From Sulfurimonas sp. HSL1-2 (GTDB lineage: Bacteria; Campylobacterota; Campylobacteria; Campylobacterales; Sulfurimonadaceae), in the NCBI RefSeq assembly GCF_039645565.1, contig NZ_CP147914.1, forward strand, positions 124,001-188,000: a DNA stretch of 64,000 nt. The letters run 5' to 3'. Of the stretch, positions 1 through 10,100 are shown piece after piece. Made by a program: the position numbers and the translations under genes. The number at the start of each line of letters is the position of its first letter. Position 1 is the first letter of the stretch. Below the pieces are notes generated by a model. That model made no database searches. It was not told the origin of the DNA and saw only the letters and a program-made list of their open reading frames with translations.

Positions 1-2
1 CC

Positions 3-407
3 GAGAGCAGCCACCTGCTCATTATCACCGCGGACAACGAGTGTATCAAACCGGGCACGGAATACGTCCGGGCAATGTTCGCGCGCCGGGGGCTTCCCGA
101 AGAGGCTTACGAGCGTTACCTCGGCGTGTACGCAAACCACATGGGCCCGCAGTTTCACACCCGCGAAGCGATCGAAGCATGGACGCACAAGCAGTGCTAC
201 CTGGCGGCGGCGAACATGATGACGGGCGCGGCGTCGCTCGGCATCGACAGCTGCCCCATCGAGGGGTTTGAAAAAGAGAAGGTCGAAGCGGAGCTTTCTC
301 TGGAACCGGCCCGCTCCGTCGCCCTCATCATTGCCTTCGGCTACCGCCTGAACCCCCAGCCGGAGCACTATCGGCTCGACCTCGACACCATCGTCGAACG
401 GCGGTGA
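3..407 (+). CDS. Nitroreductase family protein (C-terminal part)
   Basis: Partial gene: the reading frame is open from the window edge, so only the last 134 residues are visible and the start is missing. The visible part begins with a strand-like segment (HLLIITADN), then a helical stretch, the AAANMMTGAASLGIDSCPIEGF block and the AFGYR motif. These are typical of FMN-dependent NAD(P)H nitroreductases of the NfsB type, in which the region after 'GIDS' packs against the flavin. Such enzymes reduce nitroaromatics or quinones in the cytoplasm. The physiological substrate cannot be inferred. It is followed by nnr after a 65-bp gap with its own -10-like sequence, so it is probably a separate transcription unit. 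Confidence 0.85.
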   Translation, partial: ESSHLLIITADNECIKPGTEYVRAMFARRGLPEEAYERYLGVYANHMGPQFHTREAIEAWTHKQCYLAAANMMTGAASLGIDSCPIEGFEKEKVEAELSLEPARSVALIIAFGYRLNPQPEHYRLDLDTIVERR

Positions 408-434
408 CCCCGCGTACCCTGCCGATCCCCTTTT

Positions 435-452
435 AGCCGAATCGGCTATAAT
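435..452 (+). promoter_or_regulatory. Putative nnr promoter with overlapping inverted repeat
   Basis: TATAAT at 447-452 lies about 20 bp before the nnr start. A perfect 6-bp inverted repeat (AGCCGA/TCGGCT, 435-447, one-base spacer) abuts and slightly overlaps this -10. No good -35 is visible, which is common for Campylobacterota sigma-70 promoters. The repeat could be an operator or part of a terminator for the upstream gene. Confidence 0.45.
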
Positions 453-472
453 ATGGCAAAAACGGAATCCCC

Positions 473-1864
473 ATGCAGAACCTATTCGATGAAGTAGACT
501 CCCTGGACAGACGCTGTTACAACAGCTACGGACTCAGCGAAGAGCTGCTGATGGAGCATGCCGCCGAGGCGATGGCGGTCGCGGTGCGGGGACGTTTTGC
601 CGCCGGCAGCCGCGTCGTCATCGTCTGCGGCCCCGGCAACAACGGTGCCGACGGGCTTGCACTGGCCCGATTGCTGCACGGTACCTACGGGGTGGAGGTC
701 GTGCTGCCGCTGGAGGTGAAGTCGCCGATGGCCCGGGTGCAGTTCGAGCGCCTGGAGAAGCTGGGCGTGCCCGTGGTCAATGCAATCACCCCCTGCGACG
801 TCCTGGTCGACGCGCTCTTCGGCAGCGGTCTGGGACGGCCGCTGGGGAGCGGGATCATCGGTATGATCAAGCTGATGAACGCCATGAGTGCTTTCAAACT
901 CGCCTGTGACATGCCGACGGGCCTGCGCACGGGAGGCGGCTGCGACGCGGCGGTTTTCCGTGCCGACCTGACGGTGACGATGGGGGCGCTCAAGCGCGGC
1001 ATGTTCAGCGACGCGGCCAAAAATGCGGTGGGCGAGATTATCGTAGCCGAGCTGGGCGTTTCACGTGCGCTGTACGAGCGGGAGAGCAACTGGAAACTGC
1101 TGGACCGCAGCGACCTGCGCCTGCCGCTGCGCGACGAACCGGACGTGCACAAGGGGAGTTTCGGGCATCTCGGCATCGTCTGCGGCGAAAAGAGCGGGGC
1201 GGCCGTCATCGCCGGCAAGGCGGCGCTGCGTTTCGGTGCCGGACTCGTGACGCTGCTCTCCAACGAGGAGGTCGCCATTCCTTATGAGCTGATGCAGTCG
1301 CATCTCCGCCCCGCAACGGTCAACGCCGTCGCCATCGGGATGGGACTGGGGCAGGAGTTCGCCGAACAGGAACTGCGGGAGCGGATCGACGATGATATCC
1401 CCCTGGTCTGCGACGCGGATATCTTTGCGCATCCGATGCTGGGGGAACTTCTGAAGCGCAAACGCATCGTCCTCACCCCGCACCCCAAAGAGTTTACCAC
1501 CCTGCTGAGCCGTACGGGAATTGCCACGACCGATGTACGGGGTCTGCAGCTGAACCGTTTCGGCTTTGTCGAAGCCTTCTGTCATGCCTACCCCGACGCC
1601 GTGCTGCTGCTCAAAGGGGCCAATGTGATCATCGGACAGGGGGAACGGTTCTACGTCAACCCCCACGGCACCAACGTCCTGGCCAAAGGGGGCAGCGGCG
1701 ACGTCCTTTCCGGACTTATCGGTGCTCTGCTGGCCCAGGGCTATACGCCGCTGGACGCTGCCGTTCATGCCTCCCTGGCGCATACCGAAGTCGCTGCACG
1801 TTATGAAAAACAGCCCTACGCGCTGACGCCGGACGATCTCATCGAAGGGGTCTGCCGTCTATGA
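473..1864 (+). CDS. nnr: Bifunctional NAD(P)H-hydrate epimerase/dehydratase
   Basis: 463 aa, the usual length of the two-domain fusion. The N-terminal YjeF_N domain (about 1-210) carries the epimerase loop CGPGNNGADG near residue 52. The C-terminal ribokinase-like YjeF_C domain (about 220-463) carries LTPHPKEF and the nucleotide-binding GGSGDVLSG motif near residue 405. The enzyme repairs damaged NADHX/NADPHX: the N-domain interconverts R and S epimers and the C-domain dehydrates S-NAD(P)HX at the cost of ADP or ATP. The stop overlaps the purN start (ATGA), so the two are translationally coupled. Confidence 0.93.
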   Translation: MQNLFDEVDSLDRRCYNSYGLSEELLMEHAAEAMAVAVRGRFAAGSRVVIVCGPGNNGADGLALARLLHGTYGVEVVLPLEVKSPMARVQFERLEKLGVPVVNAITPCDVLVDALFGSGLGRPLGSGIIGMIKLMNAMSAFKLACDMPTGLRTGGGCDAAVFRADLTVTMGALKRGMFSDAAKNAVGEIIVAELGVSRALYERESNWKLLDRSDLRLPLRDEPDVHKGSFGHLGIVCGEKSGAAVIAGKAALRFGAGLVTLLSNEEVAIPYELMQSHLRPATVNAVAIGMGLGQEFAEQELRERIDDDIPLVCDADIFAHPMLGELLKRKRIVLTPHPKEFTTLLSRTGIATTDVRGLQLNRFGFVEAFCHAYPDAVLLLKGANVIIGQGERFYVNPHGTNVLAKGGSGDVLSGLIGALLAQGYTPLDAAVHASLAHTEVAARYEKQPYALTPDDLIEGVCRL

Positions 1865-2454
1865 AGCCGCGCGTTGTCATTCTGTTCAGCGGGGAGGGGA
1901 CCAACCTCCAGAAACTGCTCGAAGACCTGCCTCCCATGGGCATAGAGGTGGCTGCCGCCATCACGAACCGGCCCCGGGCCCCGGGGATCAAGCGGGCGGA
2001 ATCTTTCGGGGTCCCGGTGGAGGTGATCGACCATACGCTGTATGAGAGCCGCGAAGCGTTCGACGCCGTGCTCGTTGAGCGGATCGAGAAATACACGCCC
2101 CACCTGACAGTGACGGCGGGATTTATGCGCATTCTTACCCCCGTATTCACCGACCGTATCCGTGCCGTCAACATCCACCCCTCGCTGTTGCCTAAGTATA
2201 AAGGGGCGAAAGCGATCGAACAGGCCTACGAGAGCGGGGACATCGTCTGCGGCGTCAGCGTCCACTGGGTGACGGGGGAGCTTGACGGCGGTACCGTCAT
2301 TGCACAGGCCTCGTTTGAGCGCACGGAGGCGATGGATGCGGCTGCTTTCGAAGCGGCCGTCCATGATCTTGAGTACGAACTGCTTCCCAGGACCGTTGCC
2401 GACCTGCTGGGCGGCGGGGATGGATTAGAGGCGGCCGTTAGGACTTTAGCGTAA
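1861..2454 (+). CDS. purN: Phosphoribosylglycinamide formyltransferase
   Basis: 197 aa, normal for the formate-independent GAR transformylase that transfers a formyl group from 10-formyl-THF in purine synthesis. Visible signatures are the phosphate-binding FSGEGTNLQ near residue 9, the AGFMRIL segment, the catalytic NIHPSLLPKYKG block (Asn and His) near residue 101, and VTGELDGG with the catalytic Asp near residue 136. The start codon overlaps the nnr stop by 4 bp. Confidence 0.95.
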   Translation: MKPRVVILFSGEGTNLQKLLEDLPPMGIEVAAAITNRPRAPGIKRAESFGVPVEVIDHTLYESREAFDAVLVERIEKYTPHLTVTAGFMRILTPVFTDRIRAVNIHPSLLPKYKGAKAIEQAYESGDIVCGVSVHWVTGELDGGTVIAQASFERTEAMDAAAFEAAVHDLEYELLPRTVADLLGGGDGLEAAVRTLA

Positions 2455-2494
2455 GATACGTCATAGATTAGCTGTGTTATAACCCGGCAGCATT

Positions 2495-2762
2495 TGGGCA
2501 TCACTAAAAACCCTGTGCGGATATCAGAGGGCATTTGAAATATGAGGTTGTCTTTGTTTTCGTTGTAGGCATAGCCAAGGCTATGTCAAAACGAAACGGA
2601 GGAAAGATCGTGTTTCAAATGCCCTTCCAAAGGACACCACAGAGAAAGCCATCCTCGGCGTTGTCGCTTTTCGACGTAGCCTTCGCTATGCCATCAAAGC
2701 GTCGCCTTGATGATGATTTTCTCTGCGGTGCTGAGACCGTACAGGGCTTTTAGTGATGCCCA
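2495..2762. repeat. 268-bp cloverleaf-like palindromic element
   Basis: The ends are 22-bp inverted repeats (2495-2516 and 2741-2762, one mismatch), with pairing continuing imperfectly inward. Between them are two long imperfect hairpins. Arm 1 spans about 2527-2625, closed by GGGCATTTGAAA (2530-2541) with its complement TTTCAAATGCCC (2613-2624) and with GGCATAGCC/GGCTATG near the tip. Arm 2 spans about 2635-2730, with CAGAGAAA near its left base pairing with TTTCTCTG near its right base. Together they fold as a three-way junction. There is no coding potential I trust and no clear target duplication. It ends 14 bp before the thiG start. It could be a MITE-like interspersed repeat or a structured 5' leader of thiG. 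Confidence 0.7.
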
Positions 2763-2776
2763 CAAGGAGAGAGAAT

Positions 2777-3556
2777 ATGAGCGATACACTGAAAATCGGA
2801 AAATATGAGTTCAACAGCCGCCTGATCGTGGGCAGTGGGAAGTACAAAGATTTCGAAACGACGAAGGAGGCGACACTCGCTTCGGGCTCCGAGCTGATCA
2901 CCGTTGCGGTGCGCCGTCTGAACATCACGGACCCGAACAAAGAGAATCTGCGCGACACCTTCAAAGGAACGGGCGTACAGTTCCTGCCCAACTCTGCGGG
3001 GTGTACGACGGCCGAGGAGGCGATCACGACCTTCCGTCTGACCCGCGAGGCGACGGGCATCGACCTGATCAAGCTCGAAGTCATCGGCGATACGCAAAAG
3101 ACCCTCTACCCGGACGTCCTCGAGACGATCAAAGCGTGCGAAGTCCTGGCCAAGGACGGCTTTACGATCATGGCCTATACCTCCGACGACCCGATCATGG
3201 CCAAGCGCCTCGAAGATGCCGGTGCGCACGCCGTCATGCCGCTGGCGGCACCCATCGGTTCGGGCCTGGGGATCCAGAACCGGTACAACGTCGTCTTCGT
3301 CCGCGAAGCGGTCAGCGTTCCGGTTATCGTCGATGCGGGAATCGGCTGCGCTTCCGATGCGGCGGCGGCGATGGAACTGGGGGCCGAAGGGGTCCTCACC
3401 AACACGGCGATCGCCCAGGCGAATGACCCGATGACGATGGCGGTGGCGATGAAGCATGCCGTCATGGCAGGACGCATGAGCTACCTCGCTGGGCGTATCC
3501 CGAAACGCCCGTATGCGACGGCCTCATCCCCGATCGACGGGATGATCCAGTTCTAA
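2777..3556 (+). CDS. thiG: Thiazole synthase
   Basis: 259 aa from the ATG at 2777, chosen because AAGGAG (2764-2769) sits at ideal spacing; the upstream GTG/ATG at 2753-2758 lies inside the palindromic element. ThiG condenses deoxyxylulose-5-phosphate, dehydroglycine and ThiS-thiocarboxylate sulfur to form the thiazole of thiamin. The (beta/alpha)8 family features are clear: [10 protein letters not shown] near the N-terminus, the Schiff-base lysine context LIKLEVIGD near residue 95, [10 protein letters not shown], and [18 protein letters not shown] for phosphate binding. No other thi gene is adjacent, so the gene stands alone here. Confidence 0.95.
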   Translation: MSDTLKIGKYEFNSRLIVGSGKYKDFETTKEATLASGSELITVAVRRLNITDPNKENLRDTFKGTGVQFLPNSAGCTTAEEAITTFRLTREATGIDLIKLEVIGDTQKTLYPDVLETIKACEVLAKDGFTIMAYTSDDPIMAKRLEDAGAHAVMPLAAPIGSGLGIQNRYNVVFVREAVSVPVIVDAGIGCASDAAAAMELGAEGVLTNTAIAQANDPMTMAVAMKHAVMAGRMSYLAGRIPKRPYATASSPIDGMIQF

Positions 3557-3608
3557 GGGACTGTTGCTCTTTTTCATTTCAAGGCATTTCTTCTGCAGCT
3601 TTGTTCCC

Positions 3609-3683
3609 CTTCTTTTTTACAACGAGGCATTTAGTGCCTCGCATGCATTGTGCTTTAGCGCTTATGCTCGTACAAAAAAGAAG
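3609..3683. repeat. Multi-hairpin element downstream of thiG
   Basis: A 10-bp outer stem (CTTCTTTTTT at 3609-3618, complement at 3674-3683) encloses a perfect 7-bp hairpin (3623-3641, CGAGGCA/TGCCTCG) and a weaker hairpin near 3645-3667. The T-rich left strand and A-rich right strand could serve as a bidirectional terminator between convergent thiG and ackA. The multi-arm shape resembles, on a smaller scale, the element upstream of thiG. Confidence 0.5.
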
Positions 3684-3810
3684 CCGAACCGGGAAGAAAA
3701 AAGTACGAAAAGGCTGCCGCGACGTATAACTTCCTGAATGCCTTTCACATGTCACAGCTGTGTTGGGTGTTCCATGGGTGCCAGTCAGTTGTGATGTATT
3801 CTGTCCGTTC

Positions 3811-5004
3811 TTATCTTCCCTGGGTGAGGTAGGGCAGGCACTGCCGTGCTATGGAGTGTTCTTCGTCCGTGGGGATGACATGCAGCTGGCTTCGGCTCTC
3901 TTCGGCGTGGAATGCGCCTCCCTCTTCCGTCAGATTCTCATTTTTCATCTTATCGGTCTCGATTCCCAGGATATGCAGCCCTTTGCAGACGGCATGGCGG
4001 ACGGCGGCGCTGTGTTCGCCGATACCTCCGGTAAAGACGACGGCATCCACGCGGTCGAGCAGCACGGCGTAGGCGCCGATATATTTGCGGATGCGGCGGA
4101 CGAAGAGTTCGAAGGCGAGCAGGGCGTCGGGGTCTTCGTCGCGCATCCGGTTTTCGATATCGCGCATATCGTTGGTCCCCGCGATACCCTTCAGACCGCA
4201 TTCACGGTTCAGAAGGGTATCGAGCTCTTCCGCACCCATACCGGTTTCGCGCGACAGGTAGGCGAGCAGGCCCGGGTCGATATCGCCGCTTCGCGTCCCC
4301 ATGACGAGCCCTTCGAGCGGGGTGAATCCCATTGAGGTATCGATGCTGCGGCCGTTACGGATGGCACAGGCGCTGGCCCCGTTGCCCAGGTGCAGGGTGA
4401 TGAGGTTGACGGCGTCGAGGGATTTGCCCATCCGCGCCGCGCATTCGGCGGCGACGTAGGCATGGGAGGTGCCGTGAAAGCCGTAACGGCGGACGGAGAG
4501 TTCGCTGTAGAAGCGCGCCGGCAGGGCGTAGCGGAAGGCGGAAGGGGGCATGGTGTGGTGAAATGCCGTATCAAAGACCGCGATCTGCGGGACATGGGGG
4601 GCGAGGCTCCGCATGGCCCTGATTCCCCTGGCGTTGGCCGGGTTGTGCAGGGGGGCCAGGGGGCTGAGGGCTTCGATGGCTTCCAGGACCGTGTCGTCGA
4701 TGCGTACGGGACCGCTGAAACGCTCGCCGCCGTGTACGACCCGGTGGCCAATGCCCTCAAGCGCGTCGAAACTGTCGATGAACCCGTTGTCGATCAGCAG
4801 GTCGCGAACCGCGGCAAGTGCGGCGTCGTGGTCGGCGACGGGGAGGTCGAGACGGACGTGCTCCTGGCATCCGTGCAGGATGGCATGGGCATCATCACGG
4901 CCGATATTTTCCACGAGGCCCGAGACGATCACCTGTTCCGAGCGCATTTCAAAGAGTTTGAACTTCACCGACGAACTGCCGGCGTTGATGACGAGGATCT
5001 TCAC
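3811..5004 (-). CDS. ackA: Acetate kinase
   Basis: 397 aa, normal length. It interconverts acetyl phosphate + ADP and acetate + ATP. ASKHA-fold signatures are the N-terminal VINAGSSSVKFKL, GHRVVHGG near residue 86, FDTAFHHTMP, RRYGFHGTSH (catalytic His), HLGNGASACAIRNGRSIDTSMG, and FTGGIGEHS for adenosine binding. It starts at GTG (5004), overlapping the pta stop by 4 bp (GTGA), so pta-ackA is a coupled operon read on the minus strand. Confidence 0.96.
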   Translation of the reverse strand: MKILVINAGSSSVKFKLFEMRSEQVIVSGLVENIGRDDAHAILHGCQEHVRLDLPVADHDAALAAVRDLLIDNGFIDSFDALEGIGHRVVHGGERFSGPVRIDDTVLEAIEALSPLAPLHNPANARGIRAMRSLAPHVPQIAVFDTAFHHTMPPSAFRYALPARFYSELSVRRYGFHGTSHAYVAAECAARMGKSLDAVNLITLHLGNGASACAIRNGRSIDTSMGFTPLEGLVMGTRSGDIDPGLLAYLSRETGMGAEELDTLLNRECGLKGIAGTNDMRDIENRMRDEDPDALLAFELFVRRIRKYIGAYAVLLDRVDAVVFTGGIGEHSAAVRHAVCKGLHILGIETDKMKNENLTEEGGAFHAEESRSQLHVIPTDEEHSIARQCLPYLTQGR

Positions 5005-7106
5005 GAGAGGCTCTCCTGTGCCTGGATGGCAGTAATGGCGACGGTGTTGACGATGTCGGCGACGCTGCAGCCGCGGCTCAGGTCATTGACCGGGCGGTTC
5101 AGCCCCTGCAGCACCGGCCCGACGGCGACGGCACCCGACGAACGCTGGACGGCTTTGTAGGTGTTATTGCCGGTGTTGAGGTCGGGGAAGATGAAGACGG
5201 TCGCCTGCCCCGCCACCGAACTGCCGGGCAGCTTCTGCGCCCCGATGTCCGGGTCGATGGCCGCGTCGTACTGGATGGGGCCGTCCACCGCGAGGTCGGG
5301 CCGCCGTTCGCGTACCAGCTTTGTCGCTTCGCGCACCTTCTCGACGTCGCTGCCCACCCCGGAATTCCCGGTGGAATAGGAGAGCATCGCTACGCGTGGT
5401 TCGATGCCGAAGCGCTTCGCCGTCTCCGCCGACGCGATCGCGATCTCGGCCAGCTGGGCCGCATCGGGGTCCGGGTTGACGGCGCAGTCGGCATAGACGA
5501 GGACCCGGGTGTCGAAGCACATGAAAAAGCAGCTCGAGACGAGGGTCTGCCCCGGGGCTGTTTTAATCGTCTGCAGGGCGGGGAGGATGGTTTCACGGGT
5601 CGTGTGCGTCGCCCCGCTGACCATCCCGTCGCACGCCCCCACTGCCACCATCATCGTCGCAAAGAGAGTTGTATTGCCCAGGGCGTCATAGGCGGCTTCG
5701 AGGCTGACCCCCTTATGGGCGCGGAGTTTGACATAGGCTTTGGCGAGGTGAAGTTTCTGCTGTTCGTCATTCGGGTCGACAATAATCGCCCCGCGCAGGT
5801 CGAGCCCCAGGGCCGCGGCACGTGCCGCGATCGTTTCTGCTTTGCCCAGCAGCGCGATGCCGACGGCCCGCCGTCGCAGCAGGATGTCGGCGGCCCGGAG
5901 GATGCGGTCGTCGGAGGTTTCGGGGAGGATAATCGTTTTACGGTCGCCCGCGGCCCGGGCGAAGAGGCGGTGTTCAAACATCGCCGGGGTGACGATCCCG
6001 GCCGATGCCGCGGCGAGCTTGGCTTCGATCAGCCCCGCGTCGACATTCTGGTTGAAGACCCCCAGCGCGGTGGCGATCTTCTTGGGGGCTGCGGCATCGA
6101 TGCGCGCGGGGAAGGCACGGACCATCTGGACGGCCTCAATCGTCTCTTTGGGGAGGTACAGCAGCGGGATCTGCATAGCGTCAAGGCCTCTTAGCAGATC
6201 AATGATACTTTCTGCGGGAGGCGTTTCACCCGTCAGGAGGACGGCACTGACGGCGGGGAAGTTTCCGGCGTAGTTGGCGGCCGTGGCGCCGAGGATGATG
6301 TCGGCGCGGTCCGAAGGGGTGATGATGAGGTCGTTGGGGCGGATATGTGTCAGGAAGTGTTCCAGGTGCATGGCGGCAACGCGCGGCTGGTCGATGAGGC
6401 GGTGCAGCTGTTCGTCGGTGCCGATCAGCACCTTCGCGCCGAGGCCTTCGGCGAGCTGGAGGACGTTGGGGCGGTCCAGGGTCGTCACCTCTGGCAGCAG
6501 AACGACCGGTTCCGGGATGCCGGGGCTGATGTTCTGGTCGTGGCGGTGGGTTTCGTAGAGCACGGCGTCGCAACGGTTCGCAAAGAGCATTATGAGCGAG
6601 ACGCCCTGTTTTTTGATGGTATGGCTCCAGAGCCGCAGCGCCTCTTTCAGCCCGGTCTCATCCATCCCGCGGGCCGGGATGACACCCACAACGGGTGCCG
6701 CGAGGTTTTTGGCGATCTCGACGTTGAGGTCGAAGTCGATCAGCTGCGAGAGTGATTCGTTCACCACGCCCTGGCAGAGGACGAAATCGTATGCCTCCAG
6801 CAGGGCGTCGTGCCGTTCGATGATTGTTTCCACCAGCCGGTCAATCTTCCCTTCGGAGAGCAGTGTTTCGGCTTCGGAGACGGTCAGACCGACGGCACTC
6901 TCGTAGGGCTGTTCCAGGGCAAAATGGCTGAGGATGGTCCGTGTATCGGGATCTTCACCGGGGGCATCGGCAATCAGCGGGCGGAAAAACGCGACTCTGC
7001 CGTGCAGGCGCAGCAGCAGTTCCGTCATGCCGAGCGCTACAAGGATGCTGCCGGCATTGCGGGTTTTCGAGACAATGTAGAGTGAGCGTGCGGTTTCGGC
7101 ATTCAT
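5001..7106 (-). CDS. pta: Phosphate acetyltransferase, long form
   Basis: 701 aa, the long three-domain class. The N-terminal third resembles a P-loop/BioD-type regulatory domain, followed by a DRTGG-type domain (about 220-330), then the catalytic PTA_PTB domain (about 370-701) with ILPETSDDRILRAA, SYSTGNSGVGSDVEKVREAT, DGPIQYDAA and FPDLNTGNNTYKAVQR. It converts acetyl-CoA and phosphate to acetyl phosphate and feeds ackA. The start at 7106 faces the divergent DUF748 gene across an 80-bp intergenic region. Confidence 0.95.
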   Translation of the reverse strand: MNAETARSLYIVSKTRNAGSILVALGMTELLLRLHGRVAFFRPLIADAPGEDPDTRTILSHFALEQPYESAVGLTVSEAETLLSEGKIDRLVETIIERHDALLEAYDFVLCQGVVNESLSQLIDFDLNVEIAKNLAAPVVGVIPARGMDETGLKEALRLWSHTIKKQGVSLIMLFANRCDAVLYETHRHDQNISPGIPEPVVLLPEVTTLDRPNVLQLAEGLGAKVLIGTDEQLHRLIDQPRVAAMHLEHFLTHIRPNDLIITPSDRADIILGATAANYAGNFPAVSAVLLTGETPPAESIIDLLRGLDAMQIPLLYLPKETIEAVQMVRAFPARIDAAAPKKIATALGVFNQNVDAGLIEAKLAAASAGIVTPAMFEHRLFARAAGDRKTIILPETSDDRILRAADILLRRRAVGIALLGKAETIAARAAALGLDLRGAIIVDPNDEQQKLHLAKAYVKLRAHKGVSLEAAYDALGNTTLFATMMVAVGACDGMVSGATHTTRETILPALQTIKTAPGQTLVSSCFFMCFDTRVLVYADCAVNPDPDAAQLAEIAIASAETAKRFGIEPRVAMLSYSTGNSGVGSDVEKVREATKLVRERRPDLAVDGPIQYDAAIDPDIGAQKLPGSSVAGQATVFIFPDLNTGNNTYKAVQRSSGAVAVGPVLQGLNRPVNDLSRGCSVADIVNTVAITAIQAQESLS

Positions 7107-7153
7107 AGCGGTAATTTACCATAAATCGGTTAGCGCTTCATTACCACCTGGGG

Positions 7154-7159
7154 TATAAT
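7154..7159 (+). promoter_or_regulatory. -10 element for the DUF748 gene
   Basis: Perfect TATAAT at 7154-7159, 28 bp before the start at 7187, leaving room for a short leader with the AAGGAG ribosome binding site at 7174-7179. No -35 consensus is visible. Confidence 0.55.
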
Positions 7160-7186
7160 GTGAGCAGAAACGACAAGGAGACGGTT

Positions 7187-10100
7187 ATGAAACGGTGGAT
7201 CCGGCGCATTCTGCTCGGCGTGCTCTCGCTTTATCTTCTGGCGGCACTCTTTGCCGTTCCCTACCTGATCCGCACAAAAGTGCCGGAGCTGGTCGGGGAG
7301 ATAACCGGGGGGACGCTGGAGATCGACGGGGCCCAGTTCAACCCTTTCATCCTCGACCTGACGGTGGAGGGGATCCGATTTGCCGACCCCGACGGCGCGC
7401 CGCTGGCGAGCCTGCGGCGTCTGGACGTCAACGTCGATGTGCTTCACCTGTTGTGGGGGGAGATCTCCGTCGAGTATTTCGGGCTGCGGGGACTGCGCCT
7501 CTCCATTGTACAGGAGCCAGACGGGGGGTTCAACTTTGACTGGCTGACGCACCTTGGCAGTGCCGACACCGCACAGACTCAGACACCTCCCGCGGAGACG
7601 AACGGCAGTACCATGCCCTCGCTGCGCCTGGAGACGTTCGAGCTTGAAGACGGCGGGATCACCTTTACCGACCTCTCCCGTCCCGTGCCGCTTCAGCTGG
7701 ATTTCTCACCGATCGGCCTTGATCTGCACGATATCGATACCGGGGGCGGCGGCGATAACGAACTGCACCTCTTTGCCCATACGGAGGAGGGCGGACTGCT
7801 CGACGTCAAGAGCCGCGTGCACTCCTTTGATCCCTTTGCCATCTCGGGAACGGTCGATTACGATGCGGGGCGCCTCTATGACGCCTGGCACTTTCTGCGC
7901 GAGATCAGCGCCCTCGAGGTGGCCGACGGCCGCATGGAGCTGCACTTTACCTATGACGTCAACCTGGCGGAGCTGAATGCCACGACGATCGATGAGCTTC
8001 GCTTCGCCCTCAACCGCCTTCGCGTCAAACCCAAGGCTGAGAACGCGGATGTGCTGCGCGTAGCATCGCTGACGGTCGAGGGGGGACCGATACATCCGCT
8101 CGCGCAGTTCGGCCGGATTGATACGGCGGGGATCGACGGGCTCTATGTCGATCTCAAGCGGCACAGAGACGGCAGCCTAAACTGGGCGCACTATTTCCCC
8201 AAGACGGATGAAGCCAACGTTTCCGCCGCACCGGCCCCGGACACGGCGGCGACAGCTTCCGCTCCGTGGGATCTGCTCATCAACCGGGTGGCACTGAGGC
8301 ACATCCGGGGGCGTTTCGACGACGCCAGCGTCCGCCCGGCCGTGCACCTTGCGCTGGACGAGTTCAACCTGACCGCGCGCCATGTCAGCGCGCTCCCGGC
8401 CACGCCGCTCGCCTATGACATGGCATTGCAGCTCAACAAAGCGATGCGCTGCGAGGCGGAGGGGAGGCTTTCGCATACGCCGCTGGACGCGACCGCCCTG
8501 GCAGCGTGCAGCGGACTGGACGTGACCTGGTTCAACCCCTACATCGATGCCGCCGCCGATGCCGCGCTGGCCCGGCACGATGTCGTACTGCGCAGCGCCG
8601 TACTGGGCGCCGCCGCGGACGTCACCGCCCGGGAAGCGAACGCGTCGGTCAACGTCACCGTCAACGACGCCAATGCAACGCTGCAGTCGCTGCTGGTGAC
8701 GCCCAAAGGCTCGAAACGGGAGCTTGTCGCTTTCGATGCGCTTTCCGTCACGGGCGTGACGGCGTCGACGGCGGCGAAGAAGGCCGGGGTCGGGCGGATC
8801 GTGCTTGAGAAGCCCCAGGTCAACCTGCGCCGCGAGCGCGACGGCAGTATCGACGCCGCACAGCTGGTCAAAGCGAAACCGGCCGCACCGGCCAAACGCG
8901 GCACCGCCCAAAAGGCGCAGCAGGCGGAGACGCCCTGGAGTGCCGCCATCGATAAGATACAGGTTCGTAGCGGTGCCGCTTCGTTCCGCGACGCCGCCAT
9001 CGCGCGCACGACCACGACGCGCTTGCAGCGTTTTGACCTGGATGTGAACGGCGTGACGACGGACCCCTCCCGCACCATCGGCCTGCAGGGCAGCTTCCGC
9101 ATCAACGGCGACGGGAGGGTGCGTGCGAAAGGGTCGGTCGTGCCGGAGCCGCTGAAGGCAACGACGGATTTCAGCGTCTCGGGGCTGCGCCTGAAACCCT
9201 TCAGCCCCTACGTGGAAAAGGGGATGTTCATACGGATCGCCGACGGGCGTGTCGGCCTGAAGGGGCAGACCAGCTACCGCCCATCAAAGCGTGCGGCGGA
9301 CCTTCGGCTTCGCGGCGACTTTAACCTGAATGACCTTCTGGTCAACGACACCCGCGACGGGATCCCCCTTGTCTCGATGAAGACGCTGGAGGCCAAAAAG
9401 CTTCTGTTCGAACTCTCCCCCGACCAGTTCTATGTCGATAACGTGACGATGGGCGGATTCTTCAGCTCGATCCTGATCGATGCAAACAAAACACTGAACC
9501 TTGCAAACCTTGTGCGAACTTCGGAGAAAGCCACGGCGACGAAACTGGCAGACAAACCGGCCGAAGCAGACAAGCAGCCCTTCCCCGTCCGTATCATGAA
9601 GTTTACGCTCTACAACGGGGCCGTGCATTTTGCCGATGAGTCGCTTCCGCTCCCCTTCGACACGCAGATCCATGATGTCAACGGCGAGGTGCTGGGGATT
9701 TCAACGCTGCCCGAAGACACGACCTACCTGCAGTTGGCGGGGGAGATCGACGAGTACGGCGCGGCCAAGGCCGAGGGGAGCCTCAACACGGGCGACCCGA
9801 AAGCCTTTACGGATATCGGGGTCAACTTCCGCAATATCGAGCTGAAATCCTACACCCCCTACTCGGGCAAGTTCGTCGGCCGGGCGATCGACAGCGGAAA
9901 GCTTTCGGTGACGCTGCGTTACCGGATCGTCAAGGGCGCGATGCAGGGGGACAACGGGATGGTCATCAACAAGATCATGCTCGGCGATACCATCGAAAGC
10001 AACGATTCGGTGAGCCTGCCGCTCGATTTCGCCATCGCCCTGCTCGAAGACCGCGACGGCGTCATCGATATCGACATGCCGGTCGAGGGGGATGTGAACA

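Noticed and set aside
2700-2762. TPP riboswitch before thiG, suggested by a CTGAGA motif near 2731
   Set aside because: The other conserved TPP-aptamer segments (ACCTGATCTGG and the downstream GCG-AGGGA region) are missing, and CTGAGA is part of the outer stem of the palindromic element.
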